Assembly: GCA_031308135.1 (NCBI GenBank)
Contig: JAHLJT010008756.1
Coordinates: forward strand, 62,610,317-62,674,316
DNA length: 64,000 nt
Direction of reading: 5' to 3'
Source of the DNA: Acheta domesticus
Lineage: Eukaryota > Arthropoda > Insecta > Orthoptera > Gryllidae
Shown here: one piece after another, positions 35,847-47,930 of the stretch
How positions within the stretch are numbered: the first letter of the stretch is position 1
Layout of the letters: the number at the start of each line of letters is the position of its first letter
Made by a program: the position numbers and the translations under genes
Notes under the pieces: model-generated
The model's database searches: none
The model's input: only the letters and a program-made list of their open reading frames with translations
What the model was told of the DNA's origin: nothing

Positions 35847-35935
35847 CGCCCTGAGGAAGGTCAGGTCGCAGAATGGCGACGGAACGTTGGCACGTGTGTC
35901 TAGGAGGCATAGTCTCCCTTACAGCCAAGTAGTTA
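35847..35935 (+). mobile_element. Terminal fragment of a foldback/PLE-like repeat
   Basis: CGCCCTGAGGAAGG...GAATGGCGACGGAACGTTGGCAC...CAGCCAAGTA matches, in order, the complement of 57406-57490. The pattern CTGAnGAAGG...CCGAAACG is common in tails of Penelope-like and other retroelements of invertebrates; that assignment is inference. Confidence 0.55.
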
Positions 35936-36029
35936 CTAAACTATGAAGAGGCTGATGAATACATTACGTAATAAGTATAAATTCGTCAACGCATTTAATG
36001 TATCAGAAACTGCCGAGAAGGCTCATTCA

Positions 36030-36345
36030 ACCGTAGCGGGGCGAGGTCGTCGCCGTGAGGCCCGGGGGCGTGGGCCGGGCCGGGCCAGACCGGGCCGGGG
36101 CGTGGGCAGGCCGGGCCTCCGTCGCGCCTCCGTCCTCGCGCGCTCTCGCCCAATCGCGCGGCCGGCGGCCCCAGCAACTCGGGGGGCGCGGCCGCAACAG
36201 GTTGTGCAGGCGGCGGCGGCGGCGGCAGCGACGGTGGCGGTGGAGGCGGTGGCACGCAATCTGGCGCCGCGCCGCCGCGCCGCGCCCTGCCTCGCGCAAC
36301 ATATGGACACGTCCTGGGCGCAGGTCTGCCAGCGGCATTGAACGG
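36030..36345. promoter_or_regulatory. CpG-rich, very GC-rich block
   Basis: About 315 bp of extreme GC content and dense CG dinucleotides (GGGCCGGGCCGGGCC, then GGCGGCGGCGGCGGC), the richest non-tandem GC block in the window. Upstream and downstream are AT-rich. It may be a CpG-island promoter or 5' untranslated exon. Five overlapping frames are open, which reflects composition. No consensus donor or protein family is visible, so no gene is called. Confidence 0.35.
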
Positions 36346-36618
36346 CTGGTTTCTTAGTGTCCCGCAATAGTTCTGTCGTCACGGAGTAAAAGTTCTTAAG
36401 GCAATTTTTGGCGAAATTGCATTAAGTACTGATACTACAAGTTAAGAATCTATATTTTATTTTAGTAAAACGATCGAATTCGAATGTTACCTCCTTAACG
36501 ACAAAAAAAAAAAAAGGTTGGTGGGAAAAAGCGTTGGCTCAATAATCTAAACCTTGTTTCCTCCAAACTAAGGTTTTTGACTTAGAACTTTTACCCCGTG
36601 ACCACAGAGTTGTTTTGC
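36346..36618. other. No gene seen
   Basis: AT-rich, with a 14-base A run near 36503. Nothing supported. Confidence 0.5.
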
Positions 36619-37087
36619 ATGTCCGTATAGTTAGCTCACCCACTTATCACAAAATTAAAAATGTGTATACCACAATTTTGTTCTAATTTTGAACTAATTT
36701 ATACCCCAGTTAAAAATGTTGAACCCATGCAGAACATCAAAATATATACGTTTAAGAGTGGGTGCACCAACTTAACGATAAGTTGGCGCACCCACTATTA
36801 AACGTAGTATATTTTGATTTTCAGCATCGGTTCAAAATTTTTCAAAATTGATTCAAATTGATTGATTCAAAATTAGTACAAAATTGTGGTATATTTGGTT
36901 TATTTGTTTAAAGCGTTTTTCTTGTGTGGGTATACTAACTTAACGTTAAGTTAGTGCACCCAATGTACATGTAAATTTTGATATTCTGCATTGGTACAGA
37001 ATTTTTAGTTTTAGGTATAAATTAGTACAAAAGTGTGGTATATTCCTTTTTAATTTTGTGATAATTGGATGTGCTAACTATAAGGAC
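36619..37087. mobile_element. Foldback element with two internal palindromes
   Basis: The outer arms TGTCCGTATAGTTAGC...TTATCACAAAATTAAAAA (36619 on) and their mirror ending GTGCTAACTATAAGGACA (to 37087) are inverted repeats. Inside are two further palindromic centres: AACTTAACGATAAGTT near 36770-36785 and ACTTAACGTTAAGT near 36937-36950, each next to GTGCACC / GGTGCAC motifs. The repeats TACAAAATTGTGGTATA and CAAAATATA recur in both orientations. No coding sequence. Superfamily unknown. Confidence 0.75.
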
Positions 37088-38269
37088 ATTTGTTTTGCGT
37101 GAGGGGGAGGGAAGAAATAAGCTCGCTGCTACAGCTTTGATAAACTGAGGAATATAAAGACATGACTTAATAGAATGCAGCAAACGATTTGAAGTTTAGG
37201 TCGAGTGGATCCGCTTGGATTGTATTTGACTCTTCCACTAGTGAAATAATGTTTAACTATACATTCAAAATGCCCCAATCAGGGCGGCGTATCTCAAAAA
37301 AATTCTCTCTTTTTCTATCCAATTTCCCTTCCCGCCCTCCCTACTGGCCAATAATATGCTACGACTCATCTATTTAAGGAGACACTATGTATCGATCGAT
37401 TTATTTATTTCTATTTTTTCACGCCAAAAACAGAAAAACTGAGGGTGACGTACTATGCGGAGAAATATTTTGCGTGAACGTTTTCGTAAATTCTGGTATC
37501 CCTAAACCTAACCCATTTACATGTTGAATTCTGTATGCAGAGGGAAACGAACGTTTGTTCTTCGATTAATAAAGACAATTTGGGGAAATTTTTTAAGATG
37601 TGAAAACATACAGAGCATTCAACATTACATGTTCAGACAAGTAGTAACGTGTATTTGATAAAAAACTCATCGGAAATGTTTGTGAATATACTACATACCT
37701 TATATAATGAATTCAATGTCAGGAATAAATTTTCATTTAAAGTTTTGAATAAGAAATATATTGCTTGAAACTATTTAATTTTCGCACCAAATGTTCTGTG
37801 ATTTCAACTCAGTTTTACATTAACTGATGCCTGAGATGTGTCAATTCGGAGAGAAACTATGGTATAAATAGTATTACATAACCATGACTATAGGCGAGAA
37901 AGTACGTGGTGTTTTAGCACAGCTAGTTTATAATAATTTTTTGAAAGGTGATTTTTTTATTGTTTACATGCTTTTTTGAACCAAATTTTAGCCAAAATAA
38001 ATGCCTTTCTATTAAATGAAATGCTTTTTTGTGCTTATTTTAAGACAAAATAATGTCATAACTTCCGGGCTCTATTGATTAATGTCAAAAACTTTTCATG
38101 CTCTTAGTTGTGTTTAAGACCTCTGAAAATGTAGAATATAATGGCCATAACTTAAATGGAGCATTTTTATCTTTAACCTAAGCAATTTATCCTAAACTTA
38201 TTGTGCTAGTATGATAGTATAATCCACACATAGTAACACTTTTCATTGACATCGAAGTGATAGTAGTTT
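37088..38269. other. No gene recognised
   Basis: AT-rich, with short open frames of no known family. A weak TATTTAAGG motif occurs near 37371 without a supportable transcript. Confidence 0.5.
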
Positions 38270-38696
38270 GCAGGAATGCAAATCGACACAACTAAATTAA
38301 GCATAGGCAACTTGCCCTGCTGTAGCCTTGACGATACGAAGCAGATTGGAAAGTTGATTTTCAACTTTACAATCCGTTGGAATTTAAACTGAAGCACATT
38401 TTCATAAACTACGAGTGAAAAGTTATTTTACATAACTTCCTGTCCATCATTCCAACGTCGATTTGACTCCATTCTTCATTTTGCAGGAAAGTAGTTCTAC
38501 ATAACCACATTAAGCATAGGCGATTTGATCTGCTATAGCCTTGACGATAAGAAGCAGCTTGTAAAGTTGATTGCCAGTTTGGCAATCCATTAGAATATAG
38601 ACTGAAACTGATTTTCAGAAACTACCGGTGAACAATATATTTTACGTAACTTCCTGTTTATCATTCCAAGGCCTATTTGACTCCGTTCTTAATTCC
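38270..38696. repeat. Old tandem duplication, about 213-bp unit, two copies
   Basis: From 38270 and again from 38484: CAGGAA, TTAAGCATAGGC, CTGCTGTAGCCTTGACGATA / CTGCTATAGCCTTGACGATA, AAGTTGATT, TTACATAACTTCCTGT / TTACGTAACTTCCTGT, ATCATTCCAA, ATTTGACTCC. About 78% identical by eye. Confidence 0.85.
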
Positions 38697-40165
38697 AAGA
38701 TTGATAAGTATTGGTAGAATGTTGTCGGGGCACCAGAAAGGTGACACATCTCTAGCAACATTTTACACAAGAACTGTTAACTTATATTTTGAAAGTTATA
38801 CTTCTCTCCTATTCGTCACATACAGTTTTTTTGCTGTTCAGGGAGAAATAAATGAAATATGTCACTGTCAAAGGCAGTGTTTTCCAGTTTTTGCAGTGAA
38901 CATCTTGTGAAATATTTTAATGAACTTTTCTCCAGAAAGTGGATTTTTACTGAACCAGAAAATAAGGATTTTCCAGATGTTTTACTTTCTTTGTGCATCT
39001 ACAAATGTGAATCTTTCATGTAATTCGTAGTTGGCCCAATAATAAAAGAGGTGTGATGAAATACCACAGCACGTTCTTCTAGCATATGCTGCGATCATGG
39101 AACATTATAACTGCTCCAATGCAATGTTATAATGACGTGCAATGTTATTAATGACGTGGGTGCAAGACCTAAATAATGCAGAAAGAGAGGATGGAAGTGT
39201 TTAAGATGTGTGTATGAACAAGGATGGTAGTGAGTGGATGAAGAGAATGAGAAATGACGCTTGATAACAATGGTGGGAAGACGTGAAGAATAATTTAATT
39301 TTTCGTGTGACAAAAATGTGCTTCACGAAGGAAGTTCTAGAAGGAAAAATGGAGGAAATATGTAAGAGAGGAAGAAGAAAGAAGTTAATGGATTCACGGA
39401 AGGATGTAAACAAGGGTACATTGAAGTAAGAAGGTACCAAAAGAGAAAGGTAGAAAAGAGAAGTGAAAAGGACTATCAGGGAGGACTACTGAAATTCACC
39501 CAAGATAATATACATTGTGACAACAAAGCTAATTGCTGAGTGAAGACTGAAGATGCATCTGAAGAAATAAGAGGAAGTCGAAGCTATAGAATCTCAAGAA
39601 AACATGCTGTAAGTGTTCGGCACTTTCAATATTTGCCATTTAACTTAATGTGGACTATTAGAGTTTTATTATGAGTTATGACATTGGTGATGTCGAGATG
39701 AAGAAAGATAACGTTACGTCGGAGAGGCAGATGAAACTCACCATTTGTTTTTATTTATTTACCTGAATTTTCCCACTATGAGACGCATTTAATTCTTTTG
39801 TAATCCACATCTTCATGCTGATTTCTGGATGTCTGACACTTGTTAGAGATTTTCTGAATCAATGGGATAGGCCACATCAGGTTGGATGATCAGTCCTAAG
39901 GATGGAAATAGGACACAGAACGAAGGATCGCGCGCTACTTGACCTGCAATGTGTTCTAGAATGCTGCTCCGTCATTCGCCTAAAAGTAATCAGGGAAACC
40001 ACGGAACCCACGAAAACATCTCAACAGAGTGGACTGAAACCTGAGCAAAAGATTTCTGTTCAGGCAGGTATCACAAACCCTCCACTATCAAAATACATGA
40101 AGTTCACATTTGGCACCTAGTGGGAGTTGAAGTCGCGTCCTTCCAATCCCTAGTAAGCGATTTTT
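38697..40165. other. No gene; SINE fragment at 39895-40010
   Basis: AG-rich patch at 39170-39610. At about 39895-40010, minus strand, is a piece of the long SINE family (GAAGGATCGCGCGC, TGCTCCGTCATTC, GGGAAACCACGGAA). Otherwise nothing recognisable. Confidence 0.5.
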
Positions 40166-40169
40166 ACTG

Positions 40170-40690
40170 GTAAGAAAATTTTCGAAAAATCAGGGTTTTT
40201 AACGACCTGCGCCATTCTCTTAAATGTCCTTCACACTATCTAATAACAAACTTTAATCAAAAATGTTGGAACCATTTTTTTGAAATTGTCCCAGGGGACT
40301 TCATGAAAAGTACCCTCCACAATTAAAATATAGGTTTCAAATTCAAGGGGCTTGACATCAGTCAGATTGAATGAGGAATATTAGTTTGGAGAAAATCGGT
40401 TAAACGGTTTGGCCGCTTCCGTTGTTCACAGACCGACAAACGGACGGACAGACATTTTGGCGACAATCGATTTTTCGGTATCTACCAGAATACATAGATT
40501 CTAGGTACACCATGTGTTAGAGGATTTTTTTCTAAATACTTTGTATAGTATTTGGATTTATCCACTTTTTCGTTACCAGGGCCCTGAAATAAGAGTTTTT
40601 CTGCCGAAAATTCGCCGTTTTCGCTCAGTATTACGTAACTTTCTACCGCGTAAGCGGTAGTGAGGAAGTAAAAATTAATAATTAAAATGA
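40170..40690 (+). mobile_element. Dispersed repeat family X, copy 1
   Basis: Shares with 49130-49805, in the same orientation and order: CTCAAATTCAAGGGGCTTGA-like, GGAGAAAATCG, ACGGACGGACAGACA, TCAATCGATTTTTCGGTATC (here ACAATCGATTTTTCGGTATC), GATTCTAGG, GATTTATCCACTTTTTCGT, and a GAAGTAAAAATT end. No coding capacity. An old transposon family of unknown class. Confidence 0.75.
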
Positions 40691-41444
40691 TTCAAATTTT
40701 TATTATAATTCTAAAATTTATGACAGATCTTACACGAAAGGAAACTATATTTTCTTTGTAATCTCGACTTCACATGATCAACAGATTTTTTGTTCTCTCC
40801 GTGTACGAGAAACGATAATTTTCGGTTTCACTACCGAAAATATATTTTTATTGGCGTTCTAAATTTTGGTGGGATTACAAATTTGTTTCATTCCACAAGA
40901 CGTCTCTAAGAAATGTTATTGTAAAGATTCTTTTGAATCTTGGAATGGGATAAGTGAAAATGCATTCATTCCTTCGCACTTGTGGAATCACCAACATCTG
41001 AGAGGACCATTTCGAGTAACATGTACATAAAGCTCTGTCCTCCAAAGGCCATACTGAAAGATGGTGTGGGAGTGCTCGTGAGTAAACAGCTGGTCGACTT
41101 GACTGAAATAAATTTAAAAGTCTTGACTGTTACCTTCCTTTCTCATTCAGATTTAATACACCTAGGTCCTGGAGTCTTCCGTTGCGGAGAAAGACAATAC
41201 GTGGCCGTGTCTTGGTTTTGTCCAGATGTGTAGATATGTGTTCAGCCTGATGGATATCGGTGCCAGGAGAAAATGGAGAAGAATGGCGAAAAAAAGGTTA
41301 AAAGCAGGCAAAATACCAAACATATTCATCAGAATCTAGGCAAAAAAAAGGCGAAATAAAGTTCTAAAACAACTCCAGAAGTACAATTAAGTGGTTCCTT
41401 TTTTTAAAATCGTAAAAATAATAATCAAAATAGTTATTTTAGTG

Positions 41445-41740
41445 GTAAGTGTTATTTTGTCTTGCAAGAAGGATAGGTTACGAGGGTTGTAGGCTGAATG
41501 GGGATATCCTACGAGCAAAATAAAATCACTTTCACCAAGTGTTTCAAAACCTATTTTTTAGTCTTGCTGACTTTCCTTTTATTTTAATTAAATAATACAA
41601 ATCACTTAATTGCGTTCCATGTTGCAGTAAGGTCGGTAGTGGTTGATGCCATCACACGCAATTATTTTGTTTTCTTTGTTTTCATATTGTTTTGTTTGAT
41701 CACTTAAGCATCGTCTCTCTTTTAGCACTAGTTATATAAA
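41445..41740 (+). mobile_element. Dispersed repeat family Y, copy 1
   Basis: Shares with 47648-47930, same orientation: TTATTTTG, CCTACGAG...AAAATCACTTT, TTGCTGAC / TTGCTAAT, ATTTTATTTTAATT, AACTTAATTG-like, GGTCGGTAGTGGTTGATGC / GGTCAGTAGTAGCTGATGC. Non-coding; class unknown. Confidence 0.7.
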
Positions 41741-42304
41741 TTGAAATTTTAGCACGCTGTGTATGCGATAAAAATAATGACTTTTACTATTGACTGTCTA
41801 AGAAGGCATTTTGCCAAATTTCCAAGCGTTATTAATCACATAAAAAGCACATTATTAATGAATAATTGAAAAAAATCCGTCTTCATTTTATTTCAGTCAG
41901 AAGGATTTCTGAAATTCCACCCAGTTTCACGACGGTCATAAGTACATTACGACATTATTGTAAAACGTTACTGAGGTAAATAATGCGTGTTCCCAACTAA
42001 ATTACTAAAACAATATATTGAAAAGAGCTTACTACCGCATTTGTTTCACATTGAAGTTTCTCATCATCGTTACAATTCACTAAAGATCCACTCACATTCG
42101 CTTTCTGAAATGTTAAAGTTAATTTGGCTTATATATTGAATGGAAATCTCGATTAAATTCCTTTTAATATTTATTATAGAAACTTCTCAGCAAATTGTAA
42201 ACTTTTTCAATTATATATTTTCATATTAATATAAATTATTTGTTTTTTATGCTATAACTGTCGTATTAAACATAATACAATGATGCCTTTACGGTTCTCT
42301 ATAT
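41741..42304. other. No gene seen
   Basis: AT-rich DNA between repeat families. Nothing supported. Confidence 0.5.
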
Positions 42305-42471
42305 ATTTATAGACAAATTGTTTTGTGTAAGATATAGTACCCGATAAAATAAATGGTTATAATATCTGATGATGGGAACAAGAGAGGTTACCGAAACGTA
42401 GTAACGTAGTAAACGTAGTATTTTACGATATTTTCTCAATATCTTACACAAAAGTTGACTGCCTATAAATA
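42305..42471. mobile_element. Inverted repeat enclosing a hammerhead-like motif
   Basis: TATTTATAG...TTTTGTGTAAGATAT (42305-42336) is mirrored at 42439-42471. Between the arms lie the hammerhead-like core and a short CGTAGTAA repeat. The unit is about 167 bp. Small repeat units with a hammerhead core are known from Penelope-like elements and retrozymes; assignment here is inference. Confidence 0.6.
42366..42408 (+). ncRNA. Candidate hammerhead ribozyme
   Basis: The conserved core pieces are in the right order: CTGATGA (42366-42372), a stem-loop (GGGAAC 42374-42379 with GTTACC 42387-42392, one G-A mismatch), GAAA (42393-42396), and a 4-bp stem III (A plus CGT with ACG plus T, loop AGTA). The TA that would precede the cleavage point ends at 42408. 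Stem I pairing with upstream DNA is weak: three pairs, an internal loop, three pairs. An extra T (42373) precedes stem II, unlike the usual G-C closing pair, so activity is uncertain. Confidence 0.5.
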
Positions 42472-43975
42472 TGTTGAGGACCACATATGCATAATTATAT
42501 TATAAATTATTTATTTAATTTACTGACAACATTTTGTACAAACATCATAAAGTAATATTTTCCAACTAACTGTTAAAAATGTTATTTAAATTAGATTGGA
42601 GATATATTTCTTGCATTTTCTTGCGCTGTATTAATTTATAAACTTTCCGCCTAACATGCATCAGACTTAACATGCATCATCCGTTGAGGGCGTGACATTC
42701 GCTTCAGAACACGACGCAATATCTCAATAGGAGGAGATGAGGTAAGTAGCCAATGTATGAGTACAAAATAGTTCAAGTTTTCTCACCAAACCAGTTTGAT
42801 AACTAGAATCACAATCATTGTGCTGGAATAAGCTTATCTTTCATTGCATCTTGTTTCGATAATGTTTGACACTGTGCTCAAGTTTTAGGCTTCATAATTC
42901 TTTTTTGTTGTTTCCATATCGACCATCTGTGTGCTCTCGTTCAGATGAGTCCTTGTTCAATGATCGATCGTTGAAGATCCGACCGTGTGTCCGACATCAA
43001 CTGATACATCTATTATTCAAATGGCACGAAAAGAGGAGCGGAGCGTTTACTTCAAATAACAACTTCCTGAATAGGTCGATAATATCTGATCGTTCAATTA
43101 CAAATAAAAGTGCTTCTAAAAAGTACCACGAGATTATTGTTAGCACCCTTTCAACTTGTTTGGCATTTATACTATGTTCTCCTTGCTCACTTGGCACAAT
43201 TTCAATGGAGCAGCTCACAAGTATTGTTACCTTGTAGATCTGTCTATGTCGACAGATCTGGTCGACGTAAACTGATCTACACGTTCACAAAAAAATCTAC
43301 ACAATCATTCAAATTTTCACAAACAAATCTACAAGTAAAATCAAATTAGATTTGTCGTGTGATTCCTATTTTTATTGCGTATTGTATTATTATCAAATTC
43401 TCGACTAAAGATGTCTTGGGATATGTTAAATGTACGATTTACTGCAGATTGCAACCGGTTTACTAAGAAGCAGTGACTGTAGGTGCCGTTACAATGCTTT
43501 ATGGAAAATATGTGCTGTTCCAAAGAACGCGTTGTTTTGCACTTACCATATTTTTCGTTGACCTGGGAGTTCGGAGATTTTACATAAATATAATTTTGAG
43601 AAACATAATTATACCCAAGATCCAATGGCTATCAGTATGATCTGTTTTTCAAAACCACATTTAAACAGCAGTTTGCATCTAATTTATTAAGTATGTTACA
43701 AGTAGTATCTTGGATTCTACAGAACTTCTTACGTGACAGCTACAAAAATGAAAGATGGATCTATGAACCCTGGTCTGACAGCGAATAATACGAGATTGCT
43801 TATCCATGAGACTTTGTTTATATCATCTCTGTTATATATATATATATATATATATATTTCTCATCTCTTGGGGGGAATAAAAAATAATATATTCTGCATT
43901 TTATGGACAGACGTACCGTAATACATAAGGTTACAACGGGTTGCATACACGAAAGGAGAATTGTATCCAGACGTG
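42472..43975. other. No gene recognised; (TA)n at 43836-43858
   Basis: AT-rich sequence with short open frames on both strands that overlap one another and match nothing known. A pure TA microsatellite lies at 43836-43858. Confidence 0.5.
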
Positions 43976-43979
43976 CGCC

Positions 43980-45600
43980 ATCTGTTCATCGTCCATCTTC
44001 GTTCATCTCAGACAAACGCTCATCACCCGCCGATCATCTTCAATACCGCATGTTCTCTACAGATTCAAATTGTGTTGCCAATGCCTTTGTCTTCTGATTG
44101 TCGTCCTCCAAACTTCACTCTTTGGTCATCACTATTCATCTGCCTTCATCACCCTCCATCCTTCAAACTTTGTACAACCCCGTCTTTTGCACAACCCTGC
44201 CTTCCTGTAGTCTATACACGCATTTTTTACCCTCCTCCCCCTTTTCACGTCCTCTAACCTCCTCCCTCTGCATCGTCCAAATTGTCGTCCTCCATTTTTC
44301 GCACTTTGTTCATCACTAATCATTCTCTGGTGTCGCCATGCACTATCCATCAGATTTATTTTTACAATAATTTTATTCACTTCACCACCCACCACTCTTT
44401 GCTAAATCTCACATTCTCCATCCTTCGCTCCTGGATTGACACCTGTCAATTTCTGGCCTCGCCATCACCATCCTTCAAACTCCACCCACCCTTACATTTT
44501 CTATCAGCTCACGCCCATCATCCATCGCCTTTTTCGCCTGCTCTCTGACCACCATTTTACTCACATTCTCCCTTCATCACTCGTTGCTCATCACCCATCA
44601 TCCGTCAGGCTCATCGCTATTCCAGTTCCAAACTCTGGCCACCCATTACAGCCCTTTCCTTCAGCTCACCGCTCACCATCCGCAACATTGTGCTCCTGCT
44701 CCCTGCCCGCCATTATTCACCTTCTGCACATGACCTTCATCCTAACGCACGTCCCCGTTCCCCACTGTCTACTCTTGCCCTCCATCCACTGCTCTCTACA
44801 CTCGTCCTCCACTCTCCACTCCTTACGTACATCCTCCATCCTCCGCACTCTACCCTCGCCCTGCAACCTCCCTCTCTACCCTCGCGCTTTAATCTACGAT
44901 CTCTACTCTCGTCCTCCATCCCCCATTCTCTACATTCGTCCTTCACTCTCCACTCCTTACGTTAATCCCCCAGTCTCTACTTTCGCCTATCAATCTCCGC
45001 TCTCTACTCTCGTCCTCCATCCACCGCTTTCTTCGCACGTCCTTCATTCTCCCCTCCTTACGTACATCTTCAATCCTCCACTCTCTACTCTTGCCCTTCA
45101 ACCTCCGCTCTCTACTTTCGTTCTCCATCCACTGCTCTCTATGCGCGTCGTCCACTCTCCACTCATTACGTACTCTACTGTACATTCCGCTCTCTACTGT
45201 CGCCCTCCATCTTCCGCTCTAGATTTTCATCCTCCGTTATCCGCTCTCTACTATTGCTCTCCAACCTCCGCTCTCTACTCTTGCTCTCCATCCTCCGCTC
45301 TCTACTCTTGCTCTCCATCCTCCGCTCTCTACTCTTGCTCTCCATCCTCCGCTCTCTACTCTTGCTCTCCATCCTCCACTCTCTACTCTAGCTCTCCATC
45401 CTCCGCTCTCTACTCTTGCTCTCCATCCTCTACTCTCTACTCTAGCTCTCCATCCTCCGCTCTCTACTCTTGCTCTCCATCCTCCGCTCTCTACTCTTGC
45501 TCTCCATCCTCCGCTCTCTACTCTTGCTCTCCATCCTCTGCTCTCCACTCTTACCTTCCATCATACGCTCTCTACGCACGCCCTCCATCCTCCGCCGTCA
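43980..45600 (+). repeat. Pyrimidine-rich minisatellite, 27-bp core unit
   Basis: The strand is C/T-rich with CATCCTCC and CACTC motifs throughout. From about 45236 to 45580 it is a clean tandem array of the 27-mer made of CTCTCTACTCTTGCTCTCC plus ATCCTCCG. Upstream, units are longer and degenerate (CTCTACACTCGTCCTCCA). Because 27 is a multiple of 3, several frames stay open, including a 490-codon frame at 44436-45908 giving a 9-residue repeat (SALYSCSPS). Codon periodicity, lack of conserved domains and open frames on the other strand argue against a gene. Confidence 0.88.
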
Positions 45601-46740
45601 GACCGGCAATGTTACCGTGCCGACCTCGATACACGCTGGCACTCGTACATTCGTCCGGGACGCGTCCTTTGTGTGCTAATGTGACAGAGGCGGTCGCGGC
45701 CAAGGCCTCACCCACTCACCTCCCCCCACCTCTCCGCTGTCGCCGTGAGCCATTTGCACAGGCGGGAAAACTGCACTGCAAATGCAGTAGCCATATGGCG
45801 CTTCGTGGAAGACAAAGCTCCCTGAATTTTTCGGACTGTGCGAAACAAAACATACAAATAACGTTTTTGCTTTTTGAACAAATATATTTTGTGGTCCAGA
45901 GCTATTAAAAAACTGAAAGAGTAAAAAATGAACCGAATAATTCAATTCTTCAAACAAGTTCCAACTAAGTGTATTCAGATTTCTTGGCGAGTGAAACTAC
46001 GTTTTTAAAATATTTAATGCAATATGAACAGTCTACTTGACAGCTATCTGCTGACTGGAGAAAGGGGGGTCCGTTATCCAATAAGAGGCTTCAAATTGTG
46101 CTGACGTTCCCTGCAGAGTTGCCGATACTGCCAACCACCCCCTGTGTTTTATGTCTTGCCTATTTTTTTGTATTCGTTGTTTTAATTATCTACAAATTTA
46201 AACACATTTAAAACTATCTATACCGATACATTTTTCATGTTTCGACGACTTTTTTCAAATATTTTTTTCTTTATTTAAAGAGAAATTAAATTTATTTTTG
46301 TGTTGGAATTTAATACGATACTATCAGTTACTTAAAGTACGCATTAGGAACTACTGGATGCGAAACTTTAAGCCGTATATAATCATATGCAGTTCCAGCA
46401 ATGGCATGGTTCATTTTGCCGTTGTCGACTTATATTTTCAGTCTCAAAAACCTTGAATATTTTTGAATTCTGTCAATTTTCCTTTCCATCCTTGCTTTCG
46501 TTTTATCCCACTTGTTGGATGTTTGAGTTTTGTTTGCGCATGTTTGAATAGGATGTTTGAGACCGCAGTGATCGTGTGCACTATGCAACAGGCAATAGTC
46601 ACTTCTCGCCTCGTGAACACGTGTGTTTACCAATCTTTTAGCGGTGCTTCTGGGTTACAATGGCTATCTTTAGAACGCTTATCCGGACTCTTTCCGACAA
46701 GTTTGAAAACACGAATTTGAAACAACTACCGATAACATAG
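45601..46740. other. No gene recognised
   Basis: A GC-richer patch at 45600-45790, then AT-rich DNA. Nothing supported. Confidence 0.5.
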
Positions 46741-46744
46741 GCAC

Positions 46745-47295
46745 ACAAAGAAGTTGTCAGACCCAAAGAATTGACACATGTTTCTCTACATAGTATTTTA
46801 ACACGCTGAATCCGAATCTGAAGCGAGAATTCCGCCACCTCATTCCATTTTTTTAAAATCGCGCAAAACACCGGGATATTGTATATTTTTTTGTTCTTTA
46901 AGCTTGTTGTCACACCCAAAGACTTGACACATGTTTATCTATGAAATTTGACGCGGCATATCCGAATCTAAATCCAGGATTTCGCCACCGCCTTCCATTT
47001 TTTAAATCGCGAAAAACCATTGTGATGTTGTATTTTTCTTTTCAGGGGTTGTTGTCAGACCAGAAGACTTGACACATTTTCTCTATGTATGTTGGCGCCC
47101 TGAAATCGAAACTGAAGCTTGAATTGCGCCAGCACCCTCCAGTTTTTTTAAACGCAAAATACCCTCAAATTTACAATCTACAATTACACGGTGATTTTTC
47201 GCGATTTAAAAATATTGAAAGGTGGTGGCGCAATTCTGGCTTCAAATTTAGCGCGTCTAAATACATAGAGAAACATATATCAAGTCTTTAGGTCT
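46745..47295. repeat. Three direct copies plus one inverted copy of an about 150-bp unit
   Basis: The motif string TTGTCAGACCCAAAGAATTG, GACACATGTTTCTCTA, ATCCGAATCTGAA, TTCCGCCACC, TTCCATTTTTTTAAA, ATCGCG occurs from about 46752, 46907 and 47050 in the same orientation. It occurs a fourth time in reverse at about 47175-47295 (GCGATTTAAAAATATT, GGTGGTGGCGCAATTC, AGAGAAACATAT, AAGTCTTTAGGTCTGA). Copies are roughly 75-85% alike. Non-coding. Confidence 0.85.
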
Positions 47296-47647
47296 GAATT
47301 ATTATAAATTCTAAGTTTTCAGTATCGAATACGTTTTAGATGACAGAGTTATGGATTCACCACTACCAAATAAATGTTACTATCCTCATTTCAGTCAAAC
47401 GGCTGCATTCTTTCTTTAATAATTTAATTGAGTCAGTTCTTTCCGACCAAAAATACAATTTATTTCAATTCCGTTCTCTAGAGGAGAATATTCAATATAA
47501 ACATCTGATGTTCAATATGGAACTTACCAATTTCTTTGTTGCTCTGACCAAGTTTGAGCTTAAATTAATCTATGAATCCAGAATATACAATTTACAAATT
47601 CTAATAACTTTTTACTAGTTATATTTATTTATGATACAAAAGATGAA

Positions 47648-47930
47648 ATTTTATTTTGCATTTTATTTTGCGAGTAGGAAAGGGTATGACACGAGCCCAA
47701 AAGACCTAGAGGCATAACCCTACGAGAAAAACAAAATCACTTTTACCACGTATGTGATGCTCTATTTTCAGACAGCCTTGCTAATATTCATTTTATTTTA
47801 ATTCAAGTGTGCAAATAACTTAATTGTATTCTGTAATACGTTAAGGTCAGTAGTAGCTGATGCGTTAAGACGAAAGTATTTTCTTTCTCACATTCACTGT
47901 TTCATCTGAAATTTGAGCATTGTCTAATTT
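47648..47930 (+). mobile_element. Dispersed repeat family Y, copy 2
   Basis: Second copy of the family at 41445-41740. See shared motifs there. About 70% identical by eye. Confidence 0.7.

Noticed and set aside
35943..36382. Several 80-130 codon frames in the CpG-rich block
   Set aside because: Five overlapping frames on both strands are open because of GC content; none resembles a protein family.
44436..45908. 490-codon open frame as a gene
   Set aside because: It follows a 27-bp tandem array, the opposite strand is open too, there is no domain, and composition explains the lack of stops.
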